The translations under genes and the position numbers were made by a program. Below, piece by piece: positions 43,324 to 52,900 of a DNA stretch of 64,000 nucleotides; the first letter of the stretch is position 1, and the number at the start of each line of letters is the position of its first letter. Origin of the DNA: JAPLKX01 sp035530195 (GTDB taxonomy: Bacteria > Hydrogenedentota > Hydrogenedentia > Hydrogenedentales > SLHB01); the NCBI GenBank assembly GCA_035530195.1, contig DATKVG010000036.1, positions 42,826 through 106,825 on the forward strand. Reading direction: 5' to 3'. Below the pieces are notes generated by a model. It was not told the DNA's origin and did no database searches. It worked only from the letters and a program-made list of their open reading frames with translations.

Positions 43324-43542
43324 ATTCTAGAAGCTATCCCAAAACCTCGCCAAGCTGCCGAACGCTCGTGGGCTGCTGGATCCTATTTAACTGTCATTGC
43401 GAGGAGCGCTGGCCAGAAACTTCGTTAATCCCGATGGCTTTTCACAGCGCGACGTGGCAATCCCCCAGGTATATTCGCTGGTTCAGGTTCCATGAGGTTT
43501 TGCGCAACAAGCCCAAATTGGTTTTGTAATGGCTTCTAGAAT
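43324..43542. mobile_element. Possible MITE with 11-bp terminal inverted repeats
   Basis: ATTCTAGAAGC (43324-43334) and GCTTCTAGAAT (43532-43542) bound 219 bp without a gene. Inside are an AAAACCTC/GAGGTTTT pair and a stretch TGTCATTGCGAGGAGCG...GTGGCAATCCCC of a widespread bacterial repeat type. No target duplication is obvious. The rest of the 452-bp gap (43543-43767) has a TTTGTGCTCTTTGCGTTC repeat and nothing else. Confidence 0.45.
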
Positions 43543-43767
43543 CCTTTGTGCTCTTTGCGTTCTTTGTGGCTAATCCTTCGCATTCCGCAATTCACTCCCG
43601 CCGCCATTCCGTGTTAGGATGCGCCCCGAGGGACCAGTCCACTCAGAGGGTTCGGATGAGGTTTTTTATTGTGCTTACCGTATTGGCCACCGCGCACCGA
43701 GCTCGACCCGGCAACCATCACCAAATCCGGCCCTCTTTCTGTCTACTCAAAGGAGCCCTAAAAGACC

Positions 43768-44985
43768 ATGCGTCTCATTTGTCCCATGCCTAAGCCCCAG
43801 ACCTTGCTCATCCTGCTCTTGGTTTTCACGATTGCCGGCTGCGCCTCGCCAACCCTCCCCACCGCAACCGACGACCACTCCCCCGGCGCCATCCAACACG
43901 TCGAGCCGCTCGACGCCTACACCGCCACCACGCTCCGCCTCATGGTGTGGTGGGCCGACCTGCCCGAGCCGGTCACGATTTCGCGGGGCATCCGCCTCTA
44001 TCGCGTCGAATACTGGACCCTCGACCCCAAAGGCGATCCTACCGTAGTCTCCGGCCTCGTCGCGCTTCCCAAGAAGGGCCCGCTCCGCGCCGCGGTCAGC
44101 TACCAGCACGGCACCACCAGCAACCGCCACTTGACCCCATCCAAGCCGACCCTGCACGAAGGCGTCCTCGGTTCCACGCTGTTCGCCGGCGCCGGCTATC
44201 TCTTCGCGGCCACGGACTACGTCGGCCTCGGCACAAGCCGCGAACCCCACCCCTACCTGTACGCCGAAACCGCCGCAATTTCTACCCTCGATTTGCTCGT
44301 AGCGGCGAAAACGCTCGTCCAGGCGCTCGGCCTCACGTGCCCGCAGGACGTGTACCTCACCGGCTTCTCCCAGGGCGGCCACGCCACCATGGCGGCGCAC
44401 CGCACGCTCGAAGTCATGCCGGACCCGCCGTTCCGCGTCAAAGCATCCGCTGGCGTCGCCGGCCCATACAACCTCGCCGGAATCACCTTCCCCGCCGCGC
44501 TCGAAGGCAAATCCGGCGGCGATTCCCTCTACCTTGCGTGGAGCTCACTCGCATACTCGATCATCTACAACCAGCCCCTCGATTCGCTCCTCGCAAGCCC
44601 CTATGCCGAAAAGGCCCCCACCCTCTTTGATGGCGAACACGAAGGCGACGCCATTATGGCCGCACTCCCCAAAAAACCGCGCGAGATGTTCACAAAAGAA
44701 TTCCTCGACGCGTTCGACAACAAAAAGCCCCACTGGTTCCTCGATGCCCTCGAAAAAAATGAAGTCTTCCGCTGGACGCCCAAGGCACCCGTCAGGATGT
44801 ACTACGGCGACCTCGACGTCGACGTCCCGCCCCAGGAAGCTAAAGCGGCCGAAGCCGAATTCCAAAAACGCGGCGCAGACGCAAAAGCCATCAGCGTCGG
44901 CCCATACGAACACGACGTCTCAATCCTCCACGCCGTGCCGAAAATACGCGCATGGTTCGACGAGTTATCCGTCGCGAAAAACTGA
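43768..44985 (+). CDS. Alpha/beta-hydrolase lipoprotein (secretory-lipase-like)
   Basis: Encodes 405 aa. The N-terminus overlaps a 9-bp-type repeat; the signal segment PQTLLILLLVFTIAGC ends in a lipobox, so it is lipid-anchored. An alternative start at 43786 keeps the signal. Catalytic elements are AAVSYQHGTTS, TDYVGLG, the elbow LTGFSQGGHATM, Asp in YYGDLDVDVP and His in YEHDVSILHA. The arrangement resembles secretory lipases/prolyl-oligopeptidase-type hydrolases. Substrate unknown. Confidence 0.83.
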   Translation: MRLICPMPKPQTLLILLLVFTIAGCASPTLPTATDDHSPGAIQHVEPLDAYTATTLRLMVWWADLPEPVTISRGIRLYRVEYWTLDPKGDPTVVSGLVALPKKGPLRAAVSYQHGTTSNRHLTPSKPTLHEGVLGSTLFAGAGYLFAATDYVGLGTSREPHPYLYAETAAISTLDLLVAAKTLVQALGLTCPQDVYLTGFSQGGHATMAAHRTLEVMPDPPFRVKASAGVAGPYNLAGITFPAALEGKSGGDSLYLAWSSLAYSIIYNQPLDSLLASPYAEKAPTLFDGEHEGDAIMAALPKKPREMFTKEFLDAFDNKKPHWFLDALEKNEVFRWTPKAPVRMYYGDLDVDVPPQEAKAAEAEFQKRGADAKAISVGPYEHDVSILHAVPKIRAWFDELSVAKN

Positions 44986-45020
44986 CGATCAAACTGCTGA
45001 CACGAAGGGCCAAATAAACT

Positions 45021-45051
45021 CTTATGTCCCTTTCGTCCCTTTTGTCCCTTT
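45021..45051. repeat. 9-bp-period repeat (GTCCCTTTC units)
   Basis: Three units between two convergent genes, same unit type as at 35279. Confidence 0.7.
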
Positions 45052-45056
45052 CCCCA

Positions 45057-45299
45057 TCAGCGCACGTTCTGGCTGGCAAACAGACCCAGGTACGCGTGCA
45101 GCGAATAGACAACGAGGCACCACACAATCGCCGCATAGATGACGTGGTACGGAGAAGGCTTGCGTGCGCCCTCCACGTTTCTGCGCCGCATCCTGTACCG
45201 GATGGCCATTGCCGTGGCCAGGTGAAAGACGACAAGCACCGTCGCGGCGATCAGCAGCCCTGTGACGGTTAGGTAGATGCGGCGCTCAATCTGAGTCAT
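45057..45299 (-). CDS. Small two-helix membrane protein
   Basis: Encodes 80 aa with an AAGGAGG ribosome site. Two hydrophobic segments, ~9-31 (LTVTGLLIAATVLVVFHLA) and ~52-73 (VIYAAIVWCLVVYSLHAYLG), are joined by a strongly basic loop (RYRMRRRNVEGARK). The product is unknown. It is divergent from the tandem paralogue array. Confidence 0.75.
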   Translation of the reverse strand: MTQIERRIYLTVTGLLIAATVLVVFHLATAMAIRYRMRRRNVEGARKPSPYHVIYAAIVWCLVVYSLHAYLGLFASQNVR

Positions 45300-45396
45300 G
45301 GCGGCGCCTCCTTGGTGTATAATAAACCGATTCTAGCACAGTTCGGCGTACCGGACAGCCGCGGCCGGCTTTTGGGCCACGGGGGAGGACGTGAGG

Positions 45397-46767
45397 ATGG
45401 CCAAACGAATTGCAGTCGTGTTGGGTATTGCCGTACTCGCGGGCGTGGTATTGTTTTTCGTGCTGCGGGGCAAGCCGGCTCGAGACGCTCCCAACAGACC
45501 CCCGTTTGCATGGCGCCATTTGCAGCAGTCCGTGGCAAAACAGGCAGCGCCTTCGGCGCAAGTCGAGCAGGGCGAGGCGGTGCCGTTGAAAATGCTCGAC
45601 AGGGCGGCCCTCAAACAGCCTACCCAGCCGCCTCCGGCAACGGGTGGCATTAAGTCGAGCGACGTTCCCGAAGACAATGGCATGCACTGGTTCCTGCTCG
45701 CAGCCGAACTCATGCCGGGCATGGATCCCAACCTGCGCGAAGTCGAGGACAATATCCTCGAGTTTGGATGGCGCGACGATTCAAGACTCGCAGATCAAAT
45801 CGAACGATGCCGCGAGGCGTTTGAAGCAGCCCGCAAAGGCCTCGAGGTCGGCAACGCGATGCTGCCGCCAGCAGACCCCCATGACCCGACGCCGTACCAG
45901 CCAAGGTGGCGCGATCTCTGCCGCATGATGACGCTTGACGCGCTCATGCGCGCCAGCCGGGGCAACTACGATGCGGCATTGGGTGGCTTTTCCGAGATCT
46001 TGAGCTTTATCGTCGAATCCAGCCGGGGCGGCAACTTCATTGGCCACAACATCGCTGCCGCCATGCAGCGCTCCGCGGCCATACAATTGTGCAAAACCTT
46101 GCAGTCGCCCGCAATGTCCGCCCAACAGTGCCGCACCGCCATGGAACGGCTCGCGGCCTTGGATGCAAACGCGCCAGGCGCCGCCGATGCATTCAGTGTC
46201 GACGTTGACATGATGGAGTACCACTTTAACAAGCATAAAGCCTCGCCGGATAACCTGCACAATTCAATGAAGAATTGGGGCGATGGTGTAAAGCAATTTG
46301 CCGAGACGGCCACGCCCGAACAGTGCATCGAGGTGTATCGACAGCATGTGGACAAGACCCGGCAAGCCGTGCCGCTCTTTGAGGCCCCTATCTACGAATT
46401 CGATGACGCCGCGTTCCAAAACCTCGTTGCCGGCGATATCATGAGCCAAAACACCCTGCCCATGTACCGGGGAATGCTCAATACCGAAGCGCTCGGCCGC
46501 GTGTTCAGGCGCGGTTCGATCCTGGTAGCCGCCATCGAGGCGTACCACCGCGACAAAGGCGCGTATCCGGCCAACCTGGACGCGCTGGCATCGTCCGTCT
46601 CCGCAGAACTGCCCAACGATCCGTTCACGGGCGCACCATTCGGCTACGTGCAGCAAGGCGCGGGCTACCTTCTCTATAGCGCCGGCATCAACATGCTCGA
46701 CGACGGCGGCAAAGGCAAGCCGTGGGACGCCAAACAGGACGATTGCGTTATCGTGAGGCGCGAATAA
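45397..46767 (+). CDS. Tandem paralogue 1: membrane-anchored protein of unknown function
   Basis: Encodes 456 aa; ATG 45397 (MAKRIAVVLGI) matches the starts of its paralogues. One N-terminal helix (~5-23) anchors it; the exterior begins with a low-complexity linker, then a conserved module (PEDNGMHWFLLAAELMP, EDNILEFGWRDDSR) and helical repeats. The C-terminal ~70 residues (AIEAYHRDKGAYPANLDALA, DPFTGAPFGY, LLYSAGINMLDDGG) resemble the tail of type II pseudopilins, but there is no prepilin leader. Function unknown. First of three intact copies. Confidence 0.8.
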   Translation: MAKRIAVVLGIAVLAGVVLFFVLRGKPARDAPNRPPFAWRHLQQSVAKQAAPSAQVEQGEAVPLKMLDRAALKQPTQPPPATGGIKSSDVPEDNGMHWFLLAAELMPGMDPNLREVEDNILEFGWRDDSRLADQIERCREAFEAARKGLEVGNAMLPPADPHDPTPYQPRWRDLCRMMTLDALMRASRGNYDAALGGFSEILSFIVESSRGGNFIGHNIAAAMQRSAAIQLCKTLQSPAMSAQQCRTAMERLAALDANAPGAADAFSVDVDMMEYHFNKHKASPDNLHNSMKNWGDGVKQFAETATPEQCIEVYRQHVDKTRQAVPLFEAPIYEFDDAAFQNLVAGDIMSQNTLPMYRGMLNTEALGRVFRRGSILVAAIEAYHRDKGAYPANLDALASSVSAELPNDPFTGAPFGYVQQGAGYLLYSAGINMLDDGGKGKPWDAKQDDCVIVRRE

Positions 46768-46840
46768 TCTCTCGTAGACGGTCGTTTGATGTTTTTCAGC
46801 CACAGGACGTTGAGACGGGGCAGTCAAGGGAGGAAAAAGC

Positions 46841-48223
46841 ATGGCCAAGCGAATTGCAGTCGTGTTGGGTATTGTTGTACTCGCGGGCGCGGTTTTGTTT
46901 TATGTGTTGTGGAATGGTCCGGGGGGCGATGAAACCGCGCCAAAACGGCCCGACCGCCGCAATCTGACAAAGCTGCTGGAAAAAAGCGCGGCTCCTCCCG
47001 CGGGAAAGGAGCAGGAGAAGGTGCCGCCGGATCTGCTGGACCGCGCCACCAGAGCCGCCACCCGCCCGGCACCGGCCGCCGCCACTCAACCGAACTACAT
47101 CAAATCAAGCGATATCCCTGAAGACAACGGGATGCACTGGTTCCTGCTGGCGGCGGAACTGATGCCCGAGTTTGATTGGGAACTGGGCGAGCGCGAAGAC
47201 AACATGTTCGAGTTCGGATGGCAAGACGATTCGCGCATCTCCGATCAGATCGAAAAATACCGCGAAGCGTTCGACGCCGTCCGCAAAGGCCTCGAAGTCG
47301 GCAACGCCCTGTTGCCGCTCGAACCCGAGAAGTCAGTCCCTGGTGCTGGTGGAGAATGGCGTGAGCTCACCCAGTTGATGACGCTCGACGCCATGAGAGA
47401 GGCCAGCCGCGGCAATGTGGATGCGGCGCTGGAGATTTATGACGTTCTTCTGAATTTCTCAGCCGAATCTTGCCGTGGCGGTTTTCAAGTATACCACCTC
47501 GCCGCAGGCGCCCGTCAGCGTGTCGCCGCACAGCAGTTGTGCAAGACGTTACAGGCGCCGGGTGTGTCGGCGGAACAGTACCGCGTAACGATGGAACGGC
47601 TGGCTGCGCTTGACGCACGGGCGCCGACTCTCGCCGACGCCATGGCAGTTGAAGCGGCCGCCTCCGAGTATTGGCACAACAAAGAAGCTAACCCTGACAG
47701 GATACGCGACGTGATGAGGTCGGCCGCCAAGGATTGGGATGAAGCCGGGAAACAGTTCGTCGAAAACGCGTCAACTTCGGACCTGGTGGAACTGTCTCGC
47801 CAGTGCGTCGAGGTGTTGAAGCAGGCGGTACCGCTGTTCGAAGCCGAGATGTATGAATTCGACTATGCCGCTTACCAAAAGCTCATCGACTCCAACCGGC
47901 TCAGCAAGAACATGGGGGATGCCCAGCGGAGATTTCTCGGCTATTCCCTGACTCGTGCTCAGCGGCGCGGTACCATGCTGGTCGCCGCGATTGAAGCGTA
48001 CCGCCGCAACAAGGGTACGTACCCCGCAAGCCTGGACGCGGTGGCAACAGCGCTTGCCGTGGAGTTGCCGAAAGATCCCTTCACCGGCGCACCGTTCGGC
48101 TACGTGCAACAGGGCGCCGGCTACCTCTTGTACAGCGCCGGCATCAACATGCTCGACGACGGCGGCAAAGGCAAGCCGTGGGACCCCAAACAGGATGATT
48201 ACCTCATCGTGAGGCGCGAATAG
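46841..48223 (+). CDS. Tandem paralogue 2: membrane-anchored protein of unknown function
   Basis: Encodes 460 aa behind GGGAGG. Same layout as paralogue 1: anchor MAKRIAVVLGIVVLAGAVLF, module EDNGMHWFLLAAELMPEF, helical middle and pseudopilin-like C-terminus. Its last ~50 residues are nearly identical to paralogue 1, with a ~50-bp exact DNA block, suggesting recent duplication or gene conversion, while the middle parts differ. A small GCAAAAA/TTTTTGC hairpin follows the stop. Confidence 0.8.
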   Translation: MAKRIAVVLGIVVLAGAVLFYVLWNGPGGDETAPKRPDRRNLTKLLEKSAAPPAGKEQEKVPPDLLDRATRAATRPAPAAATQPNYIKSSDIPEDNGMHWFLLAAELMPEFDWELGEREDNMFEFGWQDDSRISDQIEKYREAFDAVRKGLEVGNALLPLEPEKSVPGAGGEWRELTQLMTLDAMREASRGNVDAALEIYDVLLNFSAESCRGGFQVYHLAAGARQRVAAQQLCKTLQAPGVSAEQYRVTMERLAALDARAPTLADAMAVEAAASEYWHNKEANPDRIRDVMRSAAKDWDEAGKQFVENASTSDLVELSRQCVEVLKQAVPLFEAEMYEFDYAAYQKLIDSNRLSKNMGDAQRRFLGYSLTRAQRRGTMLVAAIEAYRRNKGTYPASLDAVATALAVELPKDPFTGAPFGYVQQGAGYLLYSAGINMLDDGGKGKPWDPKQDDYLIVRRE

Positions 48224-48313
48224 CAAAAAACGGCGTCCCCGCTTTTTGCGGCTGATGATCAATCGAGGCCATTTCAGCCATAGAACCTTTAGATATTCAA
48301 GGAGGGCGAAAGA

Positions 48314-49729
48314 ATGGCCAAGTGGATTGGACTGGCGTTGGGCCTGGTTTTGTTTGGGTGCGTGGTGATCCTGCTGCTGATGCGGAGCGATCTGCTGCGT
48401 AATGACGAGGTCGGCGGTACAACCGCCCGGGAACCGCTAGCCGACGCGCAGGCTCCCGCGCCGGGGCTGAATCAACAACGCCACGTGCCCGCGCAAGAGG
48501 GCGAGGCCGATGGCGGCGGAGGCAAGGAAGCGGTACCGGTCGAGATGCTCGACGGGGCGCTCGAATCCGCAACGGCACAAATCGAGGTCCCGGAAGGAAT
48601 CCAATCGAGCCAATTCCCCGAAGACAACGGCCTGCATTGGTTTCTGATTGCCGTCGAGCAGATGCCGAAGCTGGACGACTGGTACAACGAAGTGCGCGAC
48701 GACTACCTCGAGAACGGCTGGCGGGATGACGCCCGAATGATCGAGCAACTCGAACGGTGCCAGGCCTCGTTCGAAGCAATTCGCAAAGGCATCGAGGTGG
48801 GCAATGTGGATTTTCCCCCGGCCGGAATAGACGAGCCGCTGCCTTACCTGGCCAAGTGGCGCGAACTCGCCCGGCTCATGACGTTACAGGCCATGATGTA
48901 CGGCAGCCGGGGCAACTACGATGCCGCGCTCGACCAGTTCGCCGCCGTTCTCGATTTTGGCGCCGAATCAAGCCGCGGCGGGTTCATCATCACCCACCTG
49001 GTAGGCAACGCCATGCAAGGCATCGGCGTCCGGCAGTTGTGCAAGACATTGCAGGCCCCCGGCGTGTCCGCCGAGCAGTGCCGCGCGGTGGCCGCCCACC
49101 TCGAGGCGCTCGAACCCAAGGTGCCGGGGATGGCCGACGCGATCCGGGCGGAAGCCGACTCGCTCGAGGTCTGGTTTCAACGGCGTTCGTCATCGCCGGA
49201 TTTTTATAATCACTTTTTGGAGATTTTCATTCCGGGGGCAGGCGAGAGCGGAAAACAATTTGCCGAGACCGCCACACCCGAGCAGGGCCACGAACTATAC
49301 ATGCAAATGGTGGCGGCGGAGCGTCAAGCCGCGCCGCTGTTCGATGCCCCCTTCTATAAGTTTGATAATGCCGCGTTTGAGAAGTTGGCTGCCACCAACG
49401 TCATCAGCGGACAGCTTATGGGCGCCTACCGCAGGCTACCCGAGGCCGACGCGCGCACTCGGATGCAGCGAAACGCAATCCGCCTTGTGGCGGCAATCGA
49501 GGCGTACCACCACGAAAACGGCGCCTACCCCCAGTCGCTTGATGCGCTCGCCCCGTCGGTCTTGCCGGAGGTGCCCAAAGACCCCTTCACGGGCTCCTCG
49601 TTCAACTACGCCCGGCAACCAGGCGGATACCGGTTGTACAGCGTCGGAGCCAACATGCAAGACGACGGCGGCCGCGGCAACCCATGGGATTTCAAGCAGG
49701 ACGACTACGTCATCGCCAGCGTGGAGTGA
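48314..49729 (+). CDS. Tandem paralogue 3: membrane-anchored protein of unknown function
   Basis: Encodes 471 aa behind GGAGGG. Anchor helix at ~5-22 (IGLALGLVLFGCVVILLLM), then a disordered linker, the module FPEDNGLHWFLIAVEQMP, helical middle and AIEAYHHENGAYPQSLDALA with DPFTGSSFNY and LYSVGANMQDDGG. It is the most diverged of the three. The upstream spacer shares sequence with that of paralogue 2, so the duplicated unit includes the leader. Confidence 0.8.
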   Translation: MAKWIGLALGLVLFGCVVILLLMRSDLLRNDEVGGTTAREPLADAQAPAPGLNQQRHVPAQEGEADGGGGKEAVPVEMLDGALESATAQIEVPEGIQSSQFPEDNGLHWFLIAVEQMPKLDDWYNEVRDDYLENGWRDDARMIEQLERCQASFEAIRKGIEVGNVDFPPAGIDEPLPYLAKWRELARLMTLQAMMYGSRGNYDAALDQFAAVLDFGAESSRGGFIITHLVGNAMQGIGVRQLCKTLQAPGVSAEQCRAVAAHLEALEPKVPGMADAIRAEADSLEVWFQRRSSSPDFYNHFLEIFIPGAGESGKQFAETATPEQGHELYMQMVAAERQAAPLFDAPFYKFDNAAFEKLAATNVISGQLMGAYRRLPEADARTRMQRNAIRLVAAIEAYHHENGAYPQSLDALAPSVLPEVPKDPFTGSSFNYARQPGGYRLYSVGANMQDDGGRGNPWDFKQDDYVIASVE

Positions 49730-49730
49730 T

Positions 49731-49811
49731 GTAGACGCGACGTCCTCGTCGCATGCTTCTTGCACCTCAATCCGTGAGTGAGAAGAAAAGCGGCGAGGAC
49801 GCCGCTTCTAC
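49731..49811. repeat. Inverted repeat after paralogue 3
   Basis: Arms 49731-49752 and 49790-49811 match at 19 of 22 positions (GTAGACGCGACGTCCTCGTCGC type). It separates the intact paralogues from the broken fourth. Confidence 0.75.
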
Positions 49812-49854
49812 GGGTACATCAAAAAAAGACGATTGTGCCTGGGAGGTTTGAGAA

Positions 49855-49887
49855 TGGCCAAGCGAATTGAAGCGGCATTGGAGACCA
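49855..49887 (+). pseudogene. Start of a broken fourth paralogue
   Basis: GGGAGG and ATG 49855 open with MAKRIEAALE, matching the paralogue starts, but the sequence then leaves the family and no membrane helix follows. About eleven codons survive; the rest is gone or replaced. Confidence 0.5.
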
Positions 49888-49888
49888 T

Positions 49889-49993
49889 ATGCCGGAAGTG
49901 GACGACCAGGAGCGGCAAATCCTCCATAAGAGGATGCACACCGTGCCGGCAAGGGAAAAGCGTTCTTTGTTGTACCAGATGGCTTCCGCTTAG
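49889..49993 (+). CDS. Possible 34-aa small protein
   Basis: ATG 49889 has GGAG five bases upstream and encodes MPEVDDQERQILHKRM followed by HTVPAREKRSLLYQMASA. It is charged and helical, and ends four bases into the convergent M56 gene. It may be a relic of another gene or a chance frame. Confidence 0.3.
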   Translation: MPEVDDQERQILHKRMHTVPAREKRSLLYQMASA

Positions 49994-52900
49994 TTTTCGG
50001 CGAATCTTATCCAGCCCCTGTTTTCCACGCCTACCACACAAAATGGCCAGAAGTTCTTGCGCGTCCACTGCTTGAATTTGCCCCACTTGGTTGTCGGTAT
50101 GTTGCGGTCGGCCCGTCTGTCGTATGTGCCGCCCCCCTCGCCTTTACGCGCCCGGTCTCTCCATACGTTGAGCGCCTCTTCGGCTTTGGCCCTCGAGTCT
50201 CCCGCGGGCCCGGCCGCCCCCGCCATGGTCACATTGTCAAACCAGCCCGTGCCGGTACGCATCTCGAGTTGGAGGTAGGGCATGTCCTTTACCAGAATGC
50301 CGTCAGCGTTGAACTCGACGGGCCCCTGGACCTTTTGGCCGTCGTCGATGGTGACGGTCAGTTGGTCGCGGCCGGAATCCTGCTTGAGATCCAGCACGAC
50401 TCGGTACCATTTGCCGGCTTCAAGATGGATTTGATCGGTTGCCTGGCCCGGCAGGAGTTTTCCTTCCTCCTCGACCCGATCGAGAAGTCTCGCCGGACCG
50501 CCTATCGGCGCGCTGAACAGCAGCACACCCGGCGCCGTCCAATCCGGACGTTCCCGCACGCCAACCACGCACTCGCCGCGCGCATCCGCCCCATCCATAA
50601 GAACATCAAACGAGATACGGAACGGCGGGCCCACTTTTGTCTCCACGTGCGCGATAGGCGACATCGCCGGGTCCTCGCCCATCAGCCGCAGCACGTTCCC
50701 ATGCGCCGGACCGAACGTCGAGCCATCAACATAGCACGACCCGCTTTTCTCGCAATTCCCGTCCGCTATCCAGGCGGAAGGCCATGTGCCCGCCTCCGCA
50801 CTCTCGAACGTATCCCACCACCTGGATCCCTCCACTCCAAACCCGTGACCCTGCCCGCCGACGATGGCGCCACCGACACCGGCGCCGACGCCGCCAGGCG
50901 TTTCCGGAACCATCAAGAGCGGGATTTGCCACCCAAAGGGTACCTGTTCTCGGTTTCCCGGTTCGTCAATGCGTTCGACCTCAATTCCCGCCCCGCCGGG
51001 CTTCCCGTACACCACCCCGACGAAACGGACGCCGCCAATGGTGTCGTTCAGGCGCACCTGTTCATGGAGCATGGTTTGGCCGTTGTAGATTTTGACAGTG
51101 GCAACCGGGTTGCCTCCCTCGGCTCCGGATATCTTTTCCAACTCCCAGTAGGGCAAGACGCCGGTCGCCCCAAACCCGCCGCTCCCACCTGCTTCCTCAA
51201 ACGAACTGATCCAGAGATAGTTCGCTTTCGGGTAGAACGTGAGGTTCATCGACCGCAACACGACATCAAGCGTCTCGCCCAACGGCGCCGCAGTCACTAA
51301 GATCCGAGGCACCCGCGCCGGTGACACTTTGGGCGTATAGGCCGAGGCTGGGGAAACCCCCGTCCTTGGAATCACCCGCCAATCCAGCATAATGTTCAAG
51401 CCGTACGTTTCCGAAACAAACTGCGTGAACTCGGCGATATGGGCATCGTGGAAATCCAGACTCACCTCCGCCGACAGAACTTCTCCCAAAGCGTCCCCCA
51501 AAGCCGCGTAAGGAGGCAATCCAGGACGCGGAAGTGACAGGTCGGCCAAAGCCCTTTCCTCCGATGTGATGAACAAAATGTGCGGGTAAGTCACAACGGT
51601 CAGGTTCGACCCCCGCGTAAGCACGCGCACCGCCTCCCCCAGCGCCACCTCGGTAAGTCTCATGTAAGGTACAACTCCGTCAGTCACGCAACCCTCAGCC
51701 AATACATGGCCTCGCGCTTCCGGCGGCGCTGGCTGGCCCGGTGCTCTCGGCACTGGCCGCGGCGCCTCAACCACACGCCAGTCTATTACGATGTTTACCC
51801 CATACGTATTCGATACGAAATCCACAAAGTCGGTGAGGTGCACGTCCGTAAAATCCAGCGAGACTTCAGAACTCAGCGCTTCTTTCAATTCCTCGGACAC
51901 CGTCCCCACGTTAAACGGGTCCGCCACCCGGGAAGCGTGAAGTACCAGACCTAACGCCTGCGTCGCCGGCACTTTTTCCGCCTCCGAAGGCCCTTGCGCT
52001 TGCCCCGGCTCCGCCTTTGGGGGCTCCGGCGCCTGCTGCGTTTCCCCTGGCTGTTGAGCTTGCACTGGTCCCCCTTGCGTCTGCTCCGCCCCCTGTTGCG
52101 CCTGCGGTGGTACGGTTGGCTCCAACGCTAGCGCCGCACCGCCAAACCCGCCCCTCGCACCGCCTCCTTCAAGCGAACTGATCCAGATATAGTTCTTTTC
52201 CGTGCAGAACGTGAGGTTCATCGACCGCAACACGACATCGAGGACCTCGCCCAACGGCGCGCTTTGGACGTTGATTCGAGGTAAGAACCCTGTGGATACC
52301 GTCTTGGGCCCCGCCGGAGTACGAGGCGGTGTAACGGCCCGCCAATCCACCATGAAGTTCAACCCGTATGTCTCGGAAACGAACTCGATGGCCTCGGATA
52401 TGTGGATGTCGGTGAACTCCCAGCTCATCTCCGACGACAGCACGTCCGCAAACTCCTTGTAAGGAGGCAACCCAGGCCTCGACCGGACCGAATCCGCAAA
52501 CGCCATTTCCTTCGACGTGACGAACAAGAGGTTCGGGTACGTCACAAAGGTCAAGTTCAACGTCCGAAGAAGCGCGCTTAATGCATCCCGCAACGGTATG
52601 TCCGTAAGGTTCAAATGATAGACCATCCCGTCCGTGACGTAACTGCCTGAATCGGGTGAGCCTTCCTTCCGCGGGACCGGCCCAAGTCCCCCGCTGGGCA
52701 TTCCCGGCGTGGCGGGAAACGCTCCGGGCATAGGAGCCGGTGGCGTACCCGCGGGCGGCGTTTCCTGCGGCTGCGCAGTCGGCGGGCCGCCCCCGGGTGC
52801 GCCCGCCGGCGCGCTTGGTTTCGGCGGGGGTGCAATTACCCGCCAGTCCAAAACCACGTTCAACTCATACGTTTCTGTCACAAAATCCGCTATCTCCGAG

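Noticed and set aside
43548..43793. 81-codon frame before the hydrolase lipoprotein
   Set aside because: It is made of intergenic repeat sequence (TTTGTGCTCTTTGCG type) and has no ribosome site.
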